Assembly: GCA_025667525.1 (NCBI GenBank)
Contig: CM046881.1
Location: 24,129,580 to 24,193,579 of the forward strand
DNA: 64,000 nt
From: Glebionis coronaria
Lineage: Eukaryota; Streptophyta; Magnoliopsida; Asterales; Asteraceae
Reading direction: 5' to 3'
Shown here one piece after another: positions 36,735 to 50,030 of the stretch (position 1 is the first letter of the stretch; every line of letters starts with the position of its first letter). The notes under the pieces are model-generated. The model saw nothing but the letters and a program-made list of their open reading frames with translations, was not told the DNA's origin and searched no databases. A program made the translations under genes and the position numbers.

Positions 36735-39211
36735 ATAAACAATATCATTGTTTTCTTGGTCAAATAACACGACGTGTTGTTAGACCACACTCATATCTTG
36801 ACCTTTATATTATAATGTGTCGTCCAGATGCTCTTTGTCTAGTGCATTCTCAACTACCTCAAATACTAGCTGACCAACTTTTATACTAGGTAAAACACGA
36901 CCAAAACTAAACAAAGAAAATACATATACGTGTTTCATCCATCTAGGATCCAGGCGAAAACATTTTGACCGGTTTCTATGTTGTCCATATGGACTAGAAA
37001 TAAATTTAGATGTTTATTCTTATGTTTGGATGATTTCAGCCGGTTACAACAATGTTTTGGTAGTTTATTGTCCATTTGCATCAGTTTTTTATCAGGTTTA
37101 GTTGCTTTTAACCAATGTTTGCCTGGATAAAATTAATCCTATTTCAAGGATCCATTTTCTTAGTTGTGGTCTTGAAACAGAGTCATGTATCACATGTTAT
37201 GACGATTTTATTGCAGCCCACGTTGTCAGACAATTTCAATCTAAATCTGTTTTTATAGGTCAGTGATTATGTTTGGCACTCTATTTCTTGATGGGTCTCA
37301 GTTTAAATAGAATAAAATATGGAATCAAATATTTTAGAGTCATATAATACAAAAGCATGATCCTCCTATACGAAATGTCAAAAAATAGTTGTCCTTTTTT
37401 TGTATATTATTCACTTGTGTATGCTTCACAAGGCTAAACAATATCATTGTTTTCTTGGTCAAATTACACAACGTGTTGTTAGACCATACTCATATCTTGA
37501 CCTTTATATTATAATGTTTCGTCGAGATGCTCTTTGTCTAGTGCATTCTCAACTACCTCAAAAACTAGCTGACCAACTTTTATACTAGGTAAAACACGAC
37601 CAAAACTAAACAAAGAAAATACATATACATGTTTCATCCATCTAGAATCCAGGAGAAAACATTTTGACCGGTTTCTATGTGGTCCATATGGACTAGAAAT
37701 AAATTTAGATGTTTTTTCTTATGTTTGGATGATTTCAGCCGGTTACCGCAATGTTTTGGCTGTTTATGGTCGATTTGCATTAGTTTGTTATCAAGTTTAG
37801 TCGCTTTTGACCAATGTTTGCCTAGATAAAATTAATCCTAATTTCAAGGATCCATTTTATTAGTTGTGGTCTTAAAATGGAGTCATGTATCACATGTTAT
37901 GACGATTTTTTTACAGCCAACGTTGTCAGATAATTTCAATCTAAATCTGTTTTTATATGTTAGCGATTATGTTTGGCACTCTATTTTTGACGAATCTCAA
38001 TTTAAATAGAATCAAATATTTCAGAGTCATATAATATAGAAGTATGATCCTCCTACATGAAATGTCAAAAAATACTTGTCCTTTTTTTGTATATTATTCA
38101 TCTGTCTAGGCTTCAAAAGGATGAACAATATCATTGTTTTCTTGGTCAAATAAAATGATGTGTTGTTAGACCACACTCGTATCTTGACCTTTATATTATA
38201 ATGTGTCGTCCAGATGCTCTTTGTCTAGTGCATTCTCAACTACCTCAAATACTAGCTGACCAACTTTTATACTAGGTAAAACACGACCAAAACTAAAAAA
38301 AGAAAATACATAGACGTGTTTCATCCATCTAGAATCCGGGCGAAAACATTTTGACCGGTTTCTATGTGGTCCATATGGACTAGAAATAAATTTAGATGTT
38401 TTTTCTTATGTTTGGATGATTTCAGCCGGTTACGGCAATGTTTTGGCTGTTTATGGTCGATTTGCATCTATTTTTTTATCAGGTTTAGTCGCTTTTGACC
38501 AATGTTTTCCTAGATAAATTAATCCATATTTCTAGGATACATTTTCTTAGTTATGGTCTTGAAACGGAGTCATGTATCACATGTTATGACAATTTTATTG
38601 CAGCCCACGTTGGTAGGCTTCACAAGGATAAAAATATCATTTTTTTCTTGGTCAAATAACACAACGTGTTGTTAGACCACACTTGAATCTTGACCTTTAT
38701 ATTATAATGTGTCGTCGAGATGCTCTTTGTCTAGTGCATTCTCAACTACCTCAAATACTAGCTGACCAACTTTTATACTAAGTAAAACACGACCAAACTA
38801 TAAAAAGAAAATACATATACGTGTTTCGTCCATCTAGAATCCGGGCGAAAACATTTTGACCGGTTTCTATGTGGTCCATATGGACTAGAAATAAATTTAG
38901 ATGTTTTTCTTATGTTTGGATGATTTCAGTCGGTTACGACAATGTTTTGTTGTTTATTGTTGATTTTCATCAGTTTTTTATCAGGTTTAGTCGCTTTTGA
39001 CCAATGTTTGCCTAGATAAAATTAATCCTTATTTCAAGGATCCATTTTCTTAGTTGTGGTCTTGAAACGGAGTCATGTATCACATGTTATGACGATTTTG
39101 TTGCAGTCCACGTTGTCAGATAATTTCAATCTAAATCTGTTTTAATATGTTAGCGATTATGTTTGGCACTCTGTTTCTTGACGGGTCTCAATTTAAATAG
39201 AATCAAATATG
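36735..39211. repeat. Tandem repeat, monomer about 690 bp, 3.5 copies
   Basis: The landmark AATATCATTG or variant recurs at 36741, 37441, 38127 and 38633. Spacings are 700, 686 and 506 bp; the third copy lacks about 180 bp after CAGCCCACGTTG. The last copy is cut at 39211 by Tek-D. Copies differ by scattered substitutions and small indels, so the array is not recent. One frame (37400-37588 in copy 2) stays partly open in other copies, but no protein family is recognised. Sequence before the first landmark is replaced by element B, so the array probably continues left of B. It may be a satellite or an old local duplication. Confidence 0.8.
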
Positions 39212-40773
39212 GTGTAACACCCCCAATTTCATGTCATAGCAGCGGAAGGGTCATTGGGTGTTACTATTATGGTTCAATCTCAATATCATAGAAAACGTCT
39301 CAAAAACGAGTCGTTTTAATAAAACATACATCCATTCATTATTTAAAGGTAAAAACAGTTCATACACGATCCCAAATTGTTTTCAAGTTTACATAACATA
39401 ACCAAATATAAAAGTTTCTTAGAATGGATATAGTTTAGAAAAGCAGGCCAAAACATTTCACAAGCAAGCTACACGAAACCGCCTTCCTTTGAGTGCCTTC
39501 TTCATGGACCTGAGATAAAACATGCTATAAAGTCAACAAAAATGCTGAGAGAATCTATAGAGTTTAAATTTAATAAACGAACACAAGTATTCTGAATAAA
39601 CCTTCAATGGTTGACAATCATGTGGATCAGACATAATCATCGATGTTATTACATAAGTCTCATGACATTGAACGTTAACATATATTATTTTAGCCCAACA
39701 CACCTAGCCAAGTGCGTATATATTTCTCTTATACAATTGCATCCGATGTTTCATTACTAGTGCATCACAACACTACGCGATAGCTAGTCGCGACCAGACT
39801 GGGCGTCACCCCGATAGATCTATCCATAGTATTAGCGTTCATTCGATTAACAATTCATGATCCAGTGGGTCTTTTAAGGCTCGAAGCAAACTTATGAAAA
39901 TAACTTTCATCTAGTATACAATCGGGTCCTTTGTGTTCTATTTTAAAACAAGCATGTTATCCCCCTCGCGGGTTTTAAAAATCTTTACAAGATAGTATAA
40001 AAGCGAGGCTATAGACTCACCTTGGTACAATAGTAGTAATGCGACGATCGCCGACGCTACGTGATGCCCGTTAAACACTAAGATATATAATTACGACCGC
40101 TTTCTATTCGAACAAATAGAGGAATCTTATAAAGATCTACAGTTATTAGATTATCCTGTAATCTCAGAGGAAGAATTAGACTCTCAGTACCAAATAAATG
40201 ACTACTTGAATCGGGTTTTTGAGCATAAAGATTTCACTGACCTGTAAAAGACCTTCTGCCCGACACACCTTCGTATTATAAAAACCGGACAGATTTACGC
40301 CTTTAACTCGTAAAACCATTTTGACATATCTAAACAATTCCGTTTATAAAACCGACACTCGGGTTTGAAAATAGACTCATGACCTGAGGTTTAGCAACTT
40401 ACATCAGTCCTTGAAAATTTTTAAAACTCATTCTATAGTCCTAGAGATTCGATCCAAATATCGACAACAATTTTCGGATTGTGTCGATACTCGTCTCCCG
40501 GTACACAAATACTAAAACTAGCATAACTTCTCGCTCGTTTGGAGCTAGAAGCTCTACTTTAGCTCAAAAAGAAGCTAACGAAATTCTCTACAACCCTATC
40601 TCATTAGTTTACCAAGTTTATTAGAGTAAGTAATTCAAAATGTCCTTAAAGTTACTGCCTAAAATTGACTATCTAAAAATCATACCAAATCACCATTTTA
40701 ACCCATTTCAACAATGTACCTACTCATATTATCATCCTAATATTACAATAACACATCTAACTAACTCCTAACA
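39212..40773 (-). mobile_element. Tek-D: minus-strand chromovirus-type LTR fragment
   Basis: Begins TGTAACACCCCCAATTTCAT, the reverse complement of the GGGGGTGTTACA end of this LTR class. It retains the CTTCCGCTG, CATGTTTTATCTCAGG and GCGAGG landmarks in reverse, but the rest is too different to be the Tek-1 family. It is inserted in the last tandem-repeat copy and interrupted at 40774 by Tek-C. The missing 5' part of the LTR should lie beyond the right edge of the window. Confidence 0.7.
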
Positions 40774-43700
40774 TGTGACAATCCGTCAATTTATGGTTGA
40801 TATTTTATTCTAAATATTTTTTTGAAAATATTATTTTAATATTATAATATGAACTCACTTATTTTTGGGAAGAAATTTAGATTTACGTCTTGATGTAGCA
40901 TCGACTACGTCTAAACCAGAGCATTCTACGTTACATGCTTACGTTTACATACACCGTTTTTGGTGACAGTCCGACATTTCAGAAAATAAATTTGTCCGTG
41001 AATATTATTACGAGAAGAGATTAGGACTTACGATTATAATTTAACGTCCTTTACGACTAAACCGGAAACCTTAGGATTACGTATTTACGTTTTCGAACTC
41101 AGTTTTTGATGAGACAATTTTTATTTGATTCGTTTTGTGCCGTTGATTCATAATTTATAAAAACGTTTTTCGTAAAACGACCCGAGGGCACGAAAATCGA
41201 GGAAACTAGAATCGAAGAATACCCGTAAATTAGTGGGATGGGACAAAACAAGTTTTGCCACACCCCACTCAAAGGGACGGCTAAATATGGGACACCAACA
41301 CCCTTAGGTGTCAACTTGTGATATACAAGTTCAACACTTGTCTAGTTAGCTTCATTTTGAAGCCAATAACGTATCAAAACCAACTAACAAAACCACTCTT
41401 CTCATTTCCTCTCATGCAAAACAACTAAATCCTCTCATATCTCTCTATTATTGCCGTCCCACCACCACCTTAAACACCCCATTTGATCCAAATTTATCCA
41501 TGAAATCCTATGTTATTCTTGCACAAGATGATGCCCTTTTAAAGCCCTATTGATTGGTGGTGATTATAACATTCAAGGAGGAGTTTCTATGGAGTCTTGG
41601 GGCTGATTTTCCACAAGGATTTCTTGAAGAATGATGGTCTTGAAGATGGTCTTGGTTTATCACAAGTTTCTCCATCAAAATCCATGTCTTGATCATAACC
41701 TACATCATCATGGTGGTATAAAGATTGTCCTCCCCATCCTTTTGTTAATTTTGATTATGTAATCATGTATTTTCTTCTTAAATGTATATATGTATGATGA
41801 TATATGATGATAAAAATATTATGTGGAGATTTGGTGTTGATAATCATGGGTAAAAAGATGAAAAACTATATGTAAAAAGGATAAAATCATGCTTAAAATG
41901 ATGGCTGTATAAAACAGTAAAGAACCATGTGATGAACTGATAAAATGGCTTGAATATATTAATATATATTAAGCTATGAGTGTTGTACAAATGTGAGAGT
42001 TGGCCATGCAATGGAATCATTAGGATGAGTGAGATATGATCAAAAGAAGTTTAGAGTACAAATCTGAGTTCACTGTTTTGGACGATTTTTAGAAAATAGT
42101 TAGACGCTGATTCAACAGTAGCTATAGAAGAGTTAAATGGAGCACATATCATCTAGTTTATGTCATAAAAATTTGAGCTTCTATCTCCATATAGAACTCT
42201 AGATATGGCTGTTTTGGTGAACATGAAAGTAAAAATCAGATTTTGGAAATTTAAGTATAATAGTATTATATAAGCACTCAAATAAAAATATTATAAAATG
42301 TGAATTAAAACCCACTAACTCATATAATACATTTATATAAATATGTATAAGGATAAATAAATGGACATTTTATAAAAATGGTAGTTTGATGAGTTTTATA
42401 ACTTATAAAACTATAAACATGATTTTTACGACTTTTTCGGCTATTACCGTAAAATTAACGTTTTTGTTAAATAAAACTTAGATGGTTGGACCCGTCTAAT
42501 GTAAACTTTTATAAACTAGTATAATGATATATAAACATATATAACAAGTAAAAACCGATAAAACCCGAACTATATAACATACGGACATTAACGGACTAAG
42601 TTAACGTTATTGGACTAATAATACAACAAAATGGGCTAAAATACCTATAAACTTATTTATTGGGCTTAACCCATTTGGGCCCAACATGTAAAGTGTAAAT
42701 ACTGATAATACAAGTATAAAATGGATTAATACAAGTTAATGGACTTATAATAGGCTTATTGGACCTAAAATATGTAAATAGGTAAAACTAGTATAAAAGT
42801 TATCAACACATAACACTAAAATGAGTAAATGAGAATATGTAAACCCACTTGATCATCATATATATAAAATCATCATATGTATACATAATTGTTATTTTTA
42901 TAAAGTCATTGGACAAGAGTCTAAGACGAGTATTATTTGTCTAGGTTTCCGTGATTGAAGCACGTACCGTACATCCGAATTGCCGATAACCTGCCTTCCC
43001 ACATCAACGTGAGTTCATAGCCTCGCACTCTTTTAAATGTTTTTATGAAATGTTTTATAAACCCGCGAGGGAGATAACATGTTAGTTTTTATGAATTAGG
43101 ACACTATTTGTCCCGATTGTCTGTTTATTGATTTGGACCCGAATGATTGTATGACCCGGTAAATGATTAGATGACCCGATAGATGAGATAAAATGGATTA
43201 TTATAGTTAGGTTATGTCACTAAAAGTCCCATTAGCATGAATTGTGAACTACCGGGATTTGGTAGACGCTTATGCATATAATAGTACTATTTGGGGACGA
43301 TCACCCCAGTTCGCGCCTTGACGGTTGATCTCCGTCGTGCCACATTGATTGGTAAGCGAATTTATGTATGAGAAGATTTACACAAGCGTGATTATTGTGA
43401 CGACACGCTAAGTTAGATGGGCAAATTGAGTTTTGGGCTAGCTACCTGTTGTTTGGTTTTGTAAGGTAACAATGTCATGCGGCTTATAATAATCCAATTA
43501 ACGAAATACTGCTTTAAGCATTGAATTACGATATATTGCCTGACTAGCATTACAGGATCTTATCATTGATATTATGTTCGTGTTTTGGTTTTATATAACC
43601 ATATTCATATAACGGTTTTTATTTAATCTATACAACGTTCTAAAACGTGTTGTATAATGTTTTTAATGACAATGGTTCGTATAATGATTTTGAAGGCGAA

Positions 43701-44151
43701 AGCCTATATTGTGATTTTGATAAAGATTTGTATAAAATAACTTTGGCTATTTTATGGCCTATTACAATGATTTGCATAAAATGATTTTCGGTAATAATTT
43801 TATACCGATGTTATATTGATGGATTTTATTAAACTCTATGAATTCACTCGGCGTTATCGCTGACCTTTTCTTTTAACATGTTTTATCTAAGGTACTTGAA
43901 GGTAATTCTTGGTAAGACAACAAGAATTCATGGCCCACACTTAAACAATAATTTCTATTCAAATGCTTTGTAAAACTTTGTATGAAATAATATGACTTGG
44001 GACCTATGTAAATTTGATATTTATGAATGGAAATTCTTTATTATTAAACGACGCGATTTTTATGCGTTGTCTATGATGTGAGTGATGTGCTATCCCGTAA
44101 CACCAACGAGTCTTCCGCTGTATTGAGTTGTATAAATTTGGGGGTGTTACA
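40774..44151 (+). repeat. 5' LTR of Tek-C (3378 bp)
   Basis: Starts TGTGACAATCCG and ends GGGGGTGTTACA. Same family as Tek-1 but clearly diverged (indels and substitutions throughout), so it is an older copy. Confidence 0.9.
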
Positions 44152-44154
44152 GTT

Positions 44155-44166
44155 TGGTACCAGAGC
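44155..44166 (+). other. Primer-binding site of Tek-C
   Basis: TGGTACCAGAGC: one mismatch to the initiator-Met complement present in Tek-1, at the same 3-bp distance from the LTR. Confidence 0.85.
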
Positions 44167-44366
44167 TCTCGTTATAGAGAACAAAATATTTTTAAAACCA
44201 AGGTTTTGAATAAAACATTTCAAAATATTTTAACTATAAACATTTTTCTAAAAATGTCTAAAAAAATATTTTGACTATAACGGTGCCGAAGAATTCCCGA
44301 GTTACCGACAAGGCCAAACTGAGAAGTGTTATTTTAATATATATATATAAATTGGATTATATATAT
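44167..44366 (+). other. Remnant of Tek-C interior before deletion joint
   Basis: Matches Tek-1 18061-18250 (GTGCCGAAGAATTCCCGAG and the ATATAT run). The joint to LTR sequence is at ATATATATGG/TGGTATAAAG. Confidence 0.8.
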
Positions 44367-45234
44367 ATGGTGGTATAAAGATTGTCCTCCCCATCCTTTT
44401 GTTAATTTTGATTATGTAATCATGTATTTTCTTCTTAAATGTATATATGTATGATGATATATGATGATAAAAATATTATGTGGAGATTTGGTGTTGATAA
44501 TCATGGGTAAAAAGATGAAAAACTATATGTAAAAAGGATAAAATCATGCTTAAAATGATGGCTGTATAAAACAGTAAAGAAGCATGTGATGAACTGATAA
44601 AATGGCTTGAATATATTAATATACAGTAAGCTATGAGTCTTGTACAAATGTGAGAGTTGGCCATGCAATGGAATCATTAGGATGAGTGAGATATGATCAA
44701 AAGAAGTTTAGAGTACAAATCTGAGTTCACTGTTTTGGACGATTTTTAGAAAATAGTTAGACGCTGATTCAACAGTAGCTATAGAAGAGTTAAATGGAGC
44801 ACATATCATCTAGTTTATTTCATAAAAATTTTAGCTTCTATCTCCATATAGAACTCTAGATATGGCTGTTTTGGTGAACATGAAAGTAAAAATCAGATTT
44901 TGGAAATTTATGTATAATAGTATTATATAAGCACTCAAATAAAAATATTATAAAATGTGAATTAAAACCCACTAACTCATATAATACATTTATATAAATA
45001 TGTATAAGGATAAATAAATGGAAATTTTATAAAAATGGTAGTTTGATGAGTTTTATAACTTATAAAACTATAAACATGATTTTTACGACTTTTTAGGCTA
45101 TTACCGTAAAATTAACGTTTTTGTTAAATAAAACTTAGATGGTTGGACCCGTCTAATGTAAACTTTTATAAACTAGTATAATGATATATAAACATATATA
45201 ACAAGTAAAAACCGATAAAACCCGAACTATATAA
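44367..45234 (+). repeat. Partial 3' LTR of Tek-C
   Basis: Middle section of the LTR, colinear with 41713-42577 and about 99% alike. The minus-strand frame 44476-44664 within it is not a gene. Confidence 0.85.
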
Positions 45235-47037
45235 CTAATAACTAGGTTTTTCCCTAATTAAAAAGATTGTGTTCGTTGATATTGGTCTAATCGAATTGAT
45301 CTAGGCTTTCTATGTGACTCAGTTTTATTTTGGTGGAAACAAATAATTTTGGTTGTTTTTAAATTTAAATGTGCAAGACTTAAAGTAAATGTCGTTAAGC
45401 AAAAGGGCAAGTATTTAAAGAACGTGAAAAATAAATCTAAGTCTATTTAAAAAGTAAATGTGCGATATTTAAAAACGTGACGGGAAGTAAAATAATTAAA
45501 TGACTAAAAATAAAAGCGTGACAAAAATTAAATTAGACATAAACTAAAAATTAAACAAGACAAAACATAAAAATTAACCCAGATCGGAATGTATTTCGAT
45601 CAACCTTACCATCGGAATGAACACACCACCTATCGGAATGTTGAAGAAACCCAGATCGGAATATGTCACCTTTTCAGATCGGAATAACCTAACACCCTCA
45701 GATCGCAATGTAGTCCAGATCGAAATGTGTCCTATCGGAATGAGGCTAAGGGAAATTGGGCAGCACTTCGTCTAAGTAAGCCTCAAGAACCGTCGGAAAG
45801 AGCGATCGCAATATGCGATCGCAATCCCCAGATCGGAATGAGGTAAAGATACTCCTGTCGCAATCCCGGATCGGAATGCAAAAACCCTTATGCCAATACT
45901 GTCACTATCGGAATGTGGTGTTGCTATCCGTCGCAATGTGGAAAACCCTAACTTTCCGATGGAACCAACTTGGTAATAAGCACAAGAACTAAATAAGCTA
46001 TTCTAATAAGCAGTTACCAAAAACTTTAATGAAATGAAATCAAAACGAAACAATAAGCTAGAAAGTTAAAGTCTTTCAAACTTTTAAACACGAAACTTAA
46101 ATGAAATCAAAACAATAAAATCAAAACTTTAAAGAAAACTTTCAAAACACTTATGAAAAATCCCAAATAAGCACACAAGGTTGTCAATCTCGTGGCTTAT
46201 TTCGTAGGTTGAAATAAAAAGGACGAAACTTTAATCAAGATAAGCAAATGGATTAAGCAAAACCTTGCTTAATCCGCAATTCAAGCCGAAATAAAAAGAG
46301 AGAAAGGTAGAATGAGATTGATAAAAAGAACTTGATCAAATGATAAAGAATGGTAAGACAAGAATTTAAAGAACACAAATTGAAAACTTACTTGGAATTA
46401 AAAGGTAATTAAGGTGCAAAACATGTAATTAAAAGTGCAAGTAATTAAAGGTGCATTAAAAGTAAATGTGGAAGAATGGTTTGTCAAGCCACCAACCATG
46501 GAAGAACTAATTGTCACTATTAGTCAACAAGAGTAAATGAAGTGAAATGGTGGGTATTTATAGGTGATTAAGGGATGGTTAGAGGAAGCTTCCTCCTCTC
46601 CTTCCTTTCTTCTTAATTGCGCCATCAAGTCCTTCCTTCTTAATCTTTTTGTTAATCTTGGAATTAAGGGACTTTTGGCTTCGGGATTTCTTCGAATTCG
46701 TCTTTAAATTCTTCAATAAAGTAGACTTGAATTCTTCGGCTTTTGATAAACTTCCGTCTTTTGACTTTTTCTTCGATAAATCTTCAGAATTGGTCGTGGA
46801 CTTCCGTTCTTTTTGCACTCTTGACTTCTTGACTTCGTCTTTCATCCTTTTCTTCAATAAAAGCCCGTAAATGCCCGTGAATGTCCGTGTTTTCTCCACT
46901 TTTCACCTTTTCATCCTAAATCACAACAAAAACACAAACCACGCATAATTCCGACATAAAAGACATAAAATACACGTTTTGGTCCGGTTATTATTGTAAT
47001 TAAGTGGTAGAAAAGATGGGTGTTTACACACCTATCA
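45235..47037 (-). repeat. Family E LTR, minus strand, outer end of cluster
   Basis: 1803 bp, reverse of TGATAGGTGTG...CTAGTTATTA. Its U3 side faces right (polypurine tract complement at 47038-47052), so it is a 3' LTR whose end abuts Tek-C at 45234. TATA box complement at 46555-46562. The motif array is at 45578-45963, with several private substitutions. Confidence 0.9.
46555..46562 (-). promoter_or_regulatory. TATA box of E LTR (minus)
   Basis: TATAAATA read on the minus strand in the context CACCTATAAATACCC; would drive transcription leftward into Tek-C. Confidence 0.6.
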
Positions 47038-47879
47038 AATCCCCTACACTTGACCATTGCAATGTCCTCATGCAATGCATTAGTTACAAAGCATGTTTAC
47101 ACTTTTCATCATAATCAATCCACGTTGGCCTTTATTAAAGAGATAGAAGATTACAAAAATGCAAAGCAAAGAAATTAAAAGCATACCTTGGGTTTTGAAA
47201 ATGTCATGAATAATCATCATCCTCAACTTTTCACTTTCTCCAAACCAAGCTTAAAAACGAGATCATTGTTATTATAAGTTAGTAAACTAACACGAACTCA
47301 TGTGGGCCAATTATTCACTTAGACTCCCTTATTCCTATGGGTATCTCTTATATTTTATTATTTGTCTTGAATGATCACGAGGATGCATTGTTCGACTTAT
47401 TAAGATAGTTATTTAGTCTGAAAATAAGGTGCACGATTTAATCAATAGTTAGCTAAAGGACCAAATCTTTTAAAACTGCTTCTCGGGATATCAAAAAGTT
47501 CATATCTTGGCATAACTTGGTTCGCGATTTGAGACCTTTCTCGGGCCGATATTTGGCAGCGACTTCATACTTCAAATCTTTGAGAGACATGCATGAAATA
47601 ATGGTCTTCTCTTCATAAATGGAATTTCTTCACTTGGAATTTTTGAGAGATTCTTCATATATGGACCACGACTTCTTCATTTTTCTCCAATCTTTATTTT
47701 GGATTTTGATATACAACGATCCGCCTCCTTTATTGACTTGGATCTATTTATCCTCATACCTTGTTAGGGTCTTTTCGGATACACTTCTCCATGACTTTTT
47801 GGGAGTTTTTGCTTTTCGTCGTGTGTCTCGATCCTTCATATTGATTTTCGATAAATGATTCTTCACATCACTTTTGGAT
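47038..47879 (-). other. Family E 3' noncoding tail, minus strand
   Basis: Reverse complement of E1 55401-56242: polypurine tract, pre-PPT hairpin and noncoding tail. It ends at TGGAT (47875-47879), where the sequence flips strand. No gene seen. Confidence 0.85.
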
Positions 47880-48955
47880 TTATGTGAGTTAATTATAAGC
47901 CTATTCTCCCATCGCTTGCTAATAAATTTATCGGCTAATAAATAAGGTTGTACGATTTGAAAAGTTACTTAGCTTCTAGCCCCAGATCGTTTAAAAGTTG
48001 CTCGGTAATGACGAGAGTTCATAGCCAAGGCATAACTTATGAAGCGGGGCGCGAAGATTGGCGAGTCCGAAAAGGCCCTAACAAGGCATGAGGGCTATGT
48101 TTTGTTGCTAAAGATCCAAAAGTGATGTGAAGAATCATTTATCGAAAATCAATTTGAAGGATCGAGACACACGACGAAAAGCAAAAACTCCCAAAAAGTC
48201 ATGGAGAAGTGTATCCGAAAAAACCCTAACAAGGTATGAGGATAAATAGATCCAAGTCAATAAAGGAGGCGGATCGTTGTATATCAAAATCCAAAATAAA
48301 GATTGGAGAAAAATGAAGAAGTCGTGGTCCATATATGAAGAATCTCTCAAAAATTCCAAGTGAAGAAATTCCATTTATGAAGAGAAGACCATTATTTCAT
48401 GCATGTCTCTCAAAGATTTGAAGTATGAAGTCGCTTCCAAATATCGGCCCGAGAAAGGTCTCAAATCGCGAACCAAGTTATGCCAAGATATGAACTTTTT
48501 GATATCCCGAGAAGCAGTTTTAAAAGATTTGGTCCTTTAGCTAACTATTGATTAAATCGTGCACCTTATTTTCAGACTAAATAACTATCTTAATAAGTCG
48601 AACAATGCATCCTCGTGATCATTCAAGACAAATAATAAAATATAAGAGATACCCATAGGAATAAGGGAGTCTAAGTGAATAATTGGCCCACATGAGTTCG
48701 TGTTAGTTTACTAACTTATAATAACAATGATCTCGTTTTTAAGCTTGGTTTGGAGAAAGTGAAAAGTTGAGGATGATGATTATTCATGACATTTTCAAAA
48801 CCCAAGGTATGCTTTTAATTTCTTTGCTTTGCATTTTTGTAATCTTCTATCTCTTTAATAAAGGCCAACGTGGATTGATTATGATGAAAAGTGTAAACAT
48901 GCTTTGTAACTAATGCATTGCATGAGGACATTGCAATGGTCAAGTGTAGGGGATT
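47880..48955 (+). other. Family E 3' noncoding tail, plus strand
   Basis: Colinear with E1 55165-56242 with a handful of differences. The first 234 bp (47880-48113) form the spacer of the palindrome; the rest pairs with the minus-strand tail on the left. It ends in a polypurine tract (AAGTGTAGGGGATT) and leads into the LTR at 48956. Confidence 0.85.
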
Positions 48956-49093
48956 TGATAGGTGTGTAAACACCCATATTTTCTACCACTTAATTACAAT
49001 AATAACCGGACCAAAACGTGTATTTTATGTCTTTTATGTCGGAATTATGCGTGGTTTGTGTTTTTGTTGTGATTTAGGATGAAAAGGTGAAAA

Positions 49094-49414
49094 GTGGAGA
49101 AAACACGGACATTCACGGGCATTTACGGGCTTTTATTGAAGAAAAGGATGAAAGACGAAGTCAAGAAGTCAAGAGTGCAAAAAGAACGGAAGTCCACGAC
49201 CAATTCTGAAGATTTATCGAAGAAAAAGTCAAAAGACGGAAGTTTATCAAAAGCCGAAGAATTCAAGTCTACTTTATTGAAGAATTTAAAGACGAATTCG
49301 AAGAAATCCCGAAGCCAAAAGTCCCTTAATTCCAAGATTAACAAAAAGATTAAGAAGGAAGGACTTGATGGCGCAATTAAGAAGAAAGGAAGGAGAGGAG
49401 GAAGCTTCCTCTAA
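49094..49414 (+). other. Lys/Ser-rich open frame in E LTR U3 (106 codons)
   Basis: Frame from ATG to TAA, ending about 17 bp before the TATA box. The product would be strongly basic (KKK, KKSR and KKGRRGG clusters). It is open in all four LTR copies (also 46579-46899 minus, 56381-56701 plus, 60065-60385 minus), with one Glu to Lys change in the 56381 copy. The copies are so alike that conservation says little. It lies upstream of the promoter, so the element's own transcript would carry it only in the 3' LTR. Possibly a chance frame in purine-rich DNA; no family recognised. Confidence 0.25.
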
Positions 49415-49430
49415 CCATCCCTTAATCACC

Positions 49431-49438
49431 TATAAATA
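49431..49438 (+). promoter_or_regulatory. TATA box of E1 5' LTR
   Basis: CACCTATAAATACCC, a textbook plant TATA context, 475 bp into the LTR. Transcription is inferred to begin near 49465. Confidence 0.65.
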
Positions 49439-50030
49439 CCCACCATTTCACTTCATTTACTCTTGTTGACTAATAGTGACAATTAGTTCTTCCATGGTTG
49501 GTGGCTTGACAAACCATTCTTCCACATTTACTTTTAATGCACCTTTAATTACTTGCACTTTTAATTACATGTTTTGCACCTTAATTACCTTTTAATTCCA
49601 AGTAAGTTTTCAATTTGTGTTCTTTAAATTCTTGTCTTACCATTCTTTATCATTTGATCAAGTTCTTTTTATCAATCTCATTCTACCTTTCTCTCTTTTT
49701 ATTTCGGCTTGAATTGCGGATTAAGCAAGGTTTTGCTTAATCCATTTGCTTATCTTGATTAAAGTTTCGTCCTTTTTATTTCCACCTACGAAATAAGCCA
49801 CGAGATTGACAACCTTGTGTGCTTATTTGGGATTTTTCTTAAGTGTTTTGAAAGTTTTCTTTAAAGTTTTGATTTTATTGTTTTGATTTCATTTAAGTTT
49901 TGTGTTTAAAAGTTTGAAAGACTTTAACTTTCTAGCTTATTGTTTCGTTTTGATTTCATTTCATTAAAGTTTTTGGTAACTGCTTATTAGAATAGCTTAT
50001 TTAGTTCTTGTGCTTATTACCAAGTTGGTT

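Larger units (their letters stand above)
40774..45234 (+). mobile_element. Tek-C: Tekay-type element with large internal deletion, interrupted by E cluster
   Basis: Complete 5' LTR (40774-44151), 215 bp of interior including a mutated PBS, then a direct jump into the middle of a second LTR (44367-45234). That LTR piece matches 41713-42577 with about ten differences. The jump removes nearly all the interior plus the first 0.9 kb of the 3' LTR. The piece ends at 45234, where the E cluster starts; in the 5' LTR the next bases would be ATACGGACATTAACGG. Confidence 0.85.

Noticed and set aside
37400..37588. 62-codon frame in the tandem repeat as a possible gene
   Set aside because: Other copies carry stops or altered starts, no family is recognised, and the repeat as a whole has no continuous frame.
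36735..39211. CRISPR-like or short satellite array
   Set aside because: Period is about 690 bp with no short repeat-spacer pattern; plant context.
40774..44151. Solo LTR interpretation of Tek-C
   Set aside because: A PBS and 200 bp of interior follow it and a second partial LTR is present, so it is a deleted element.
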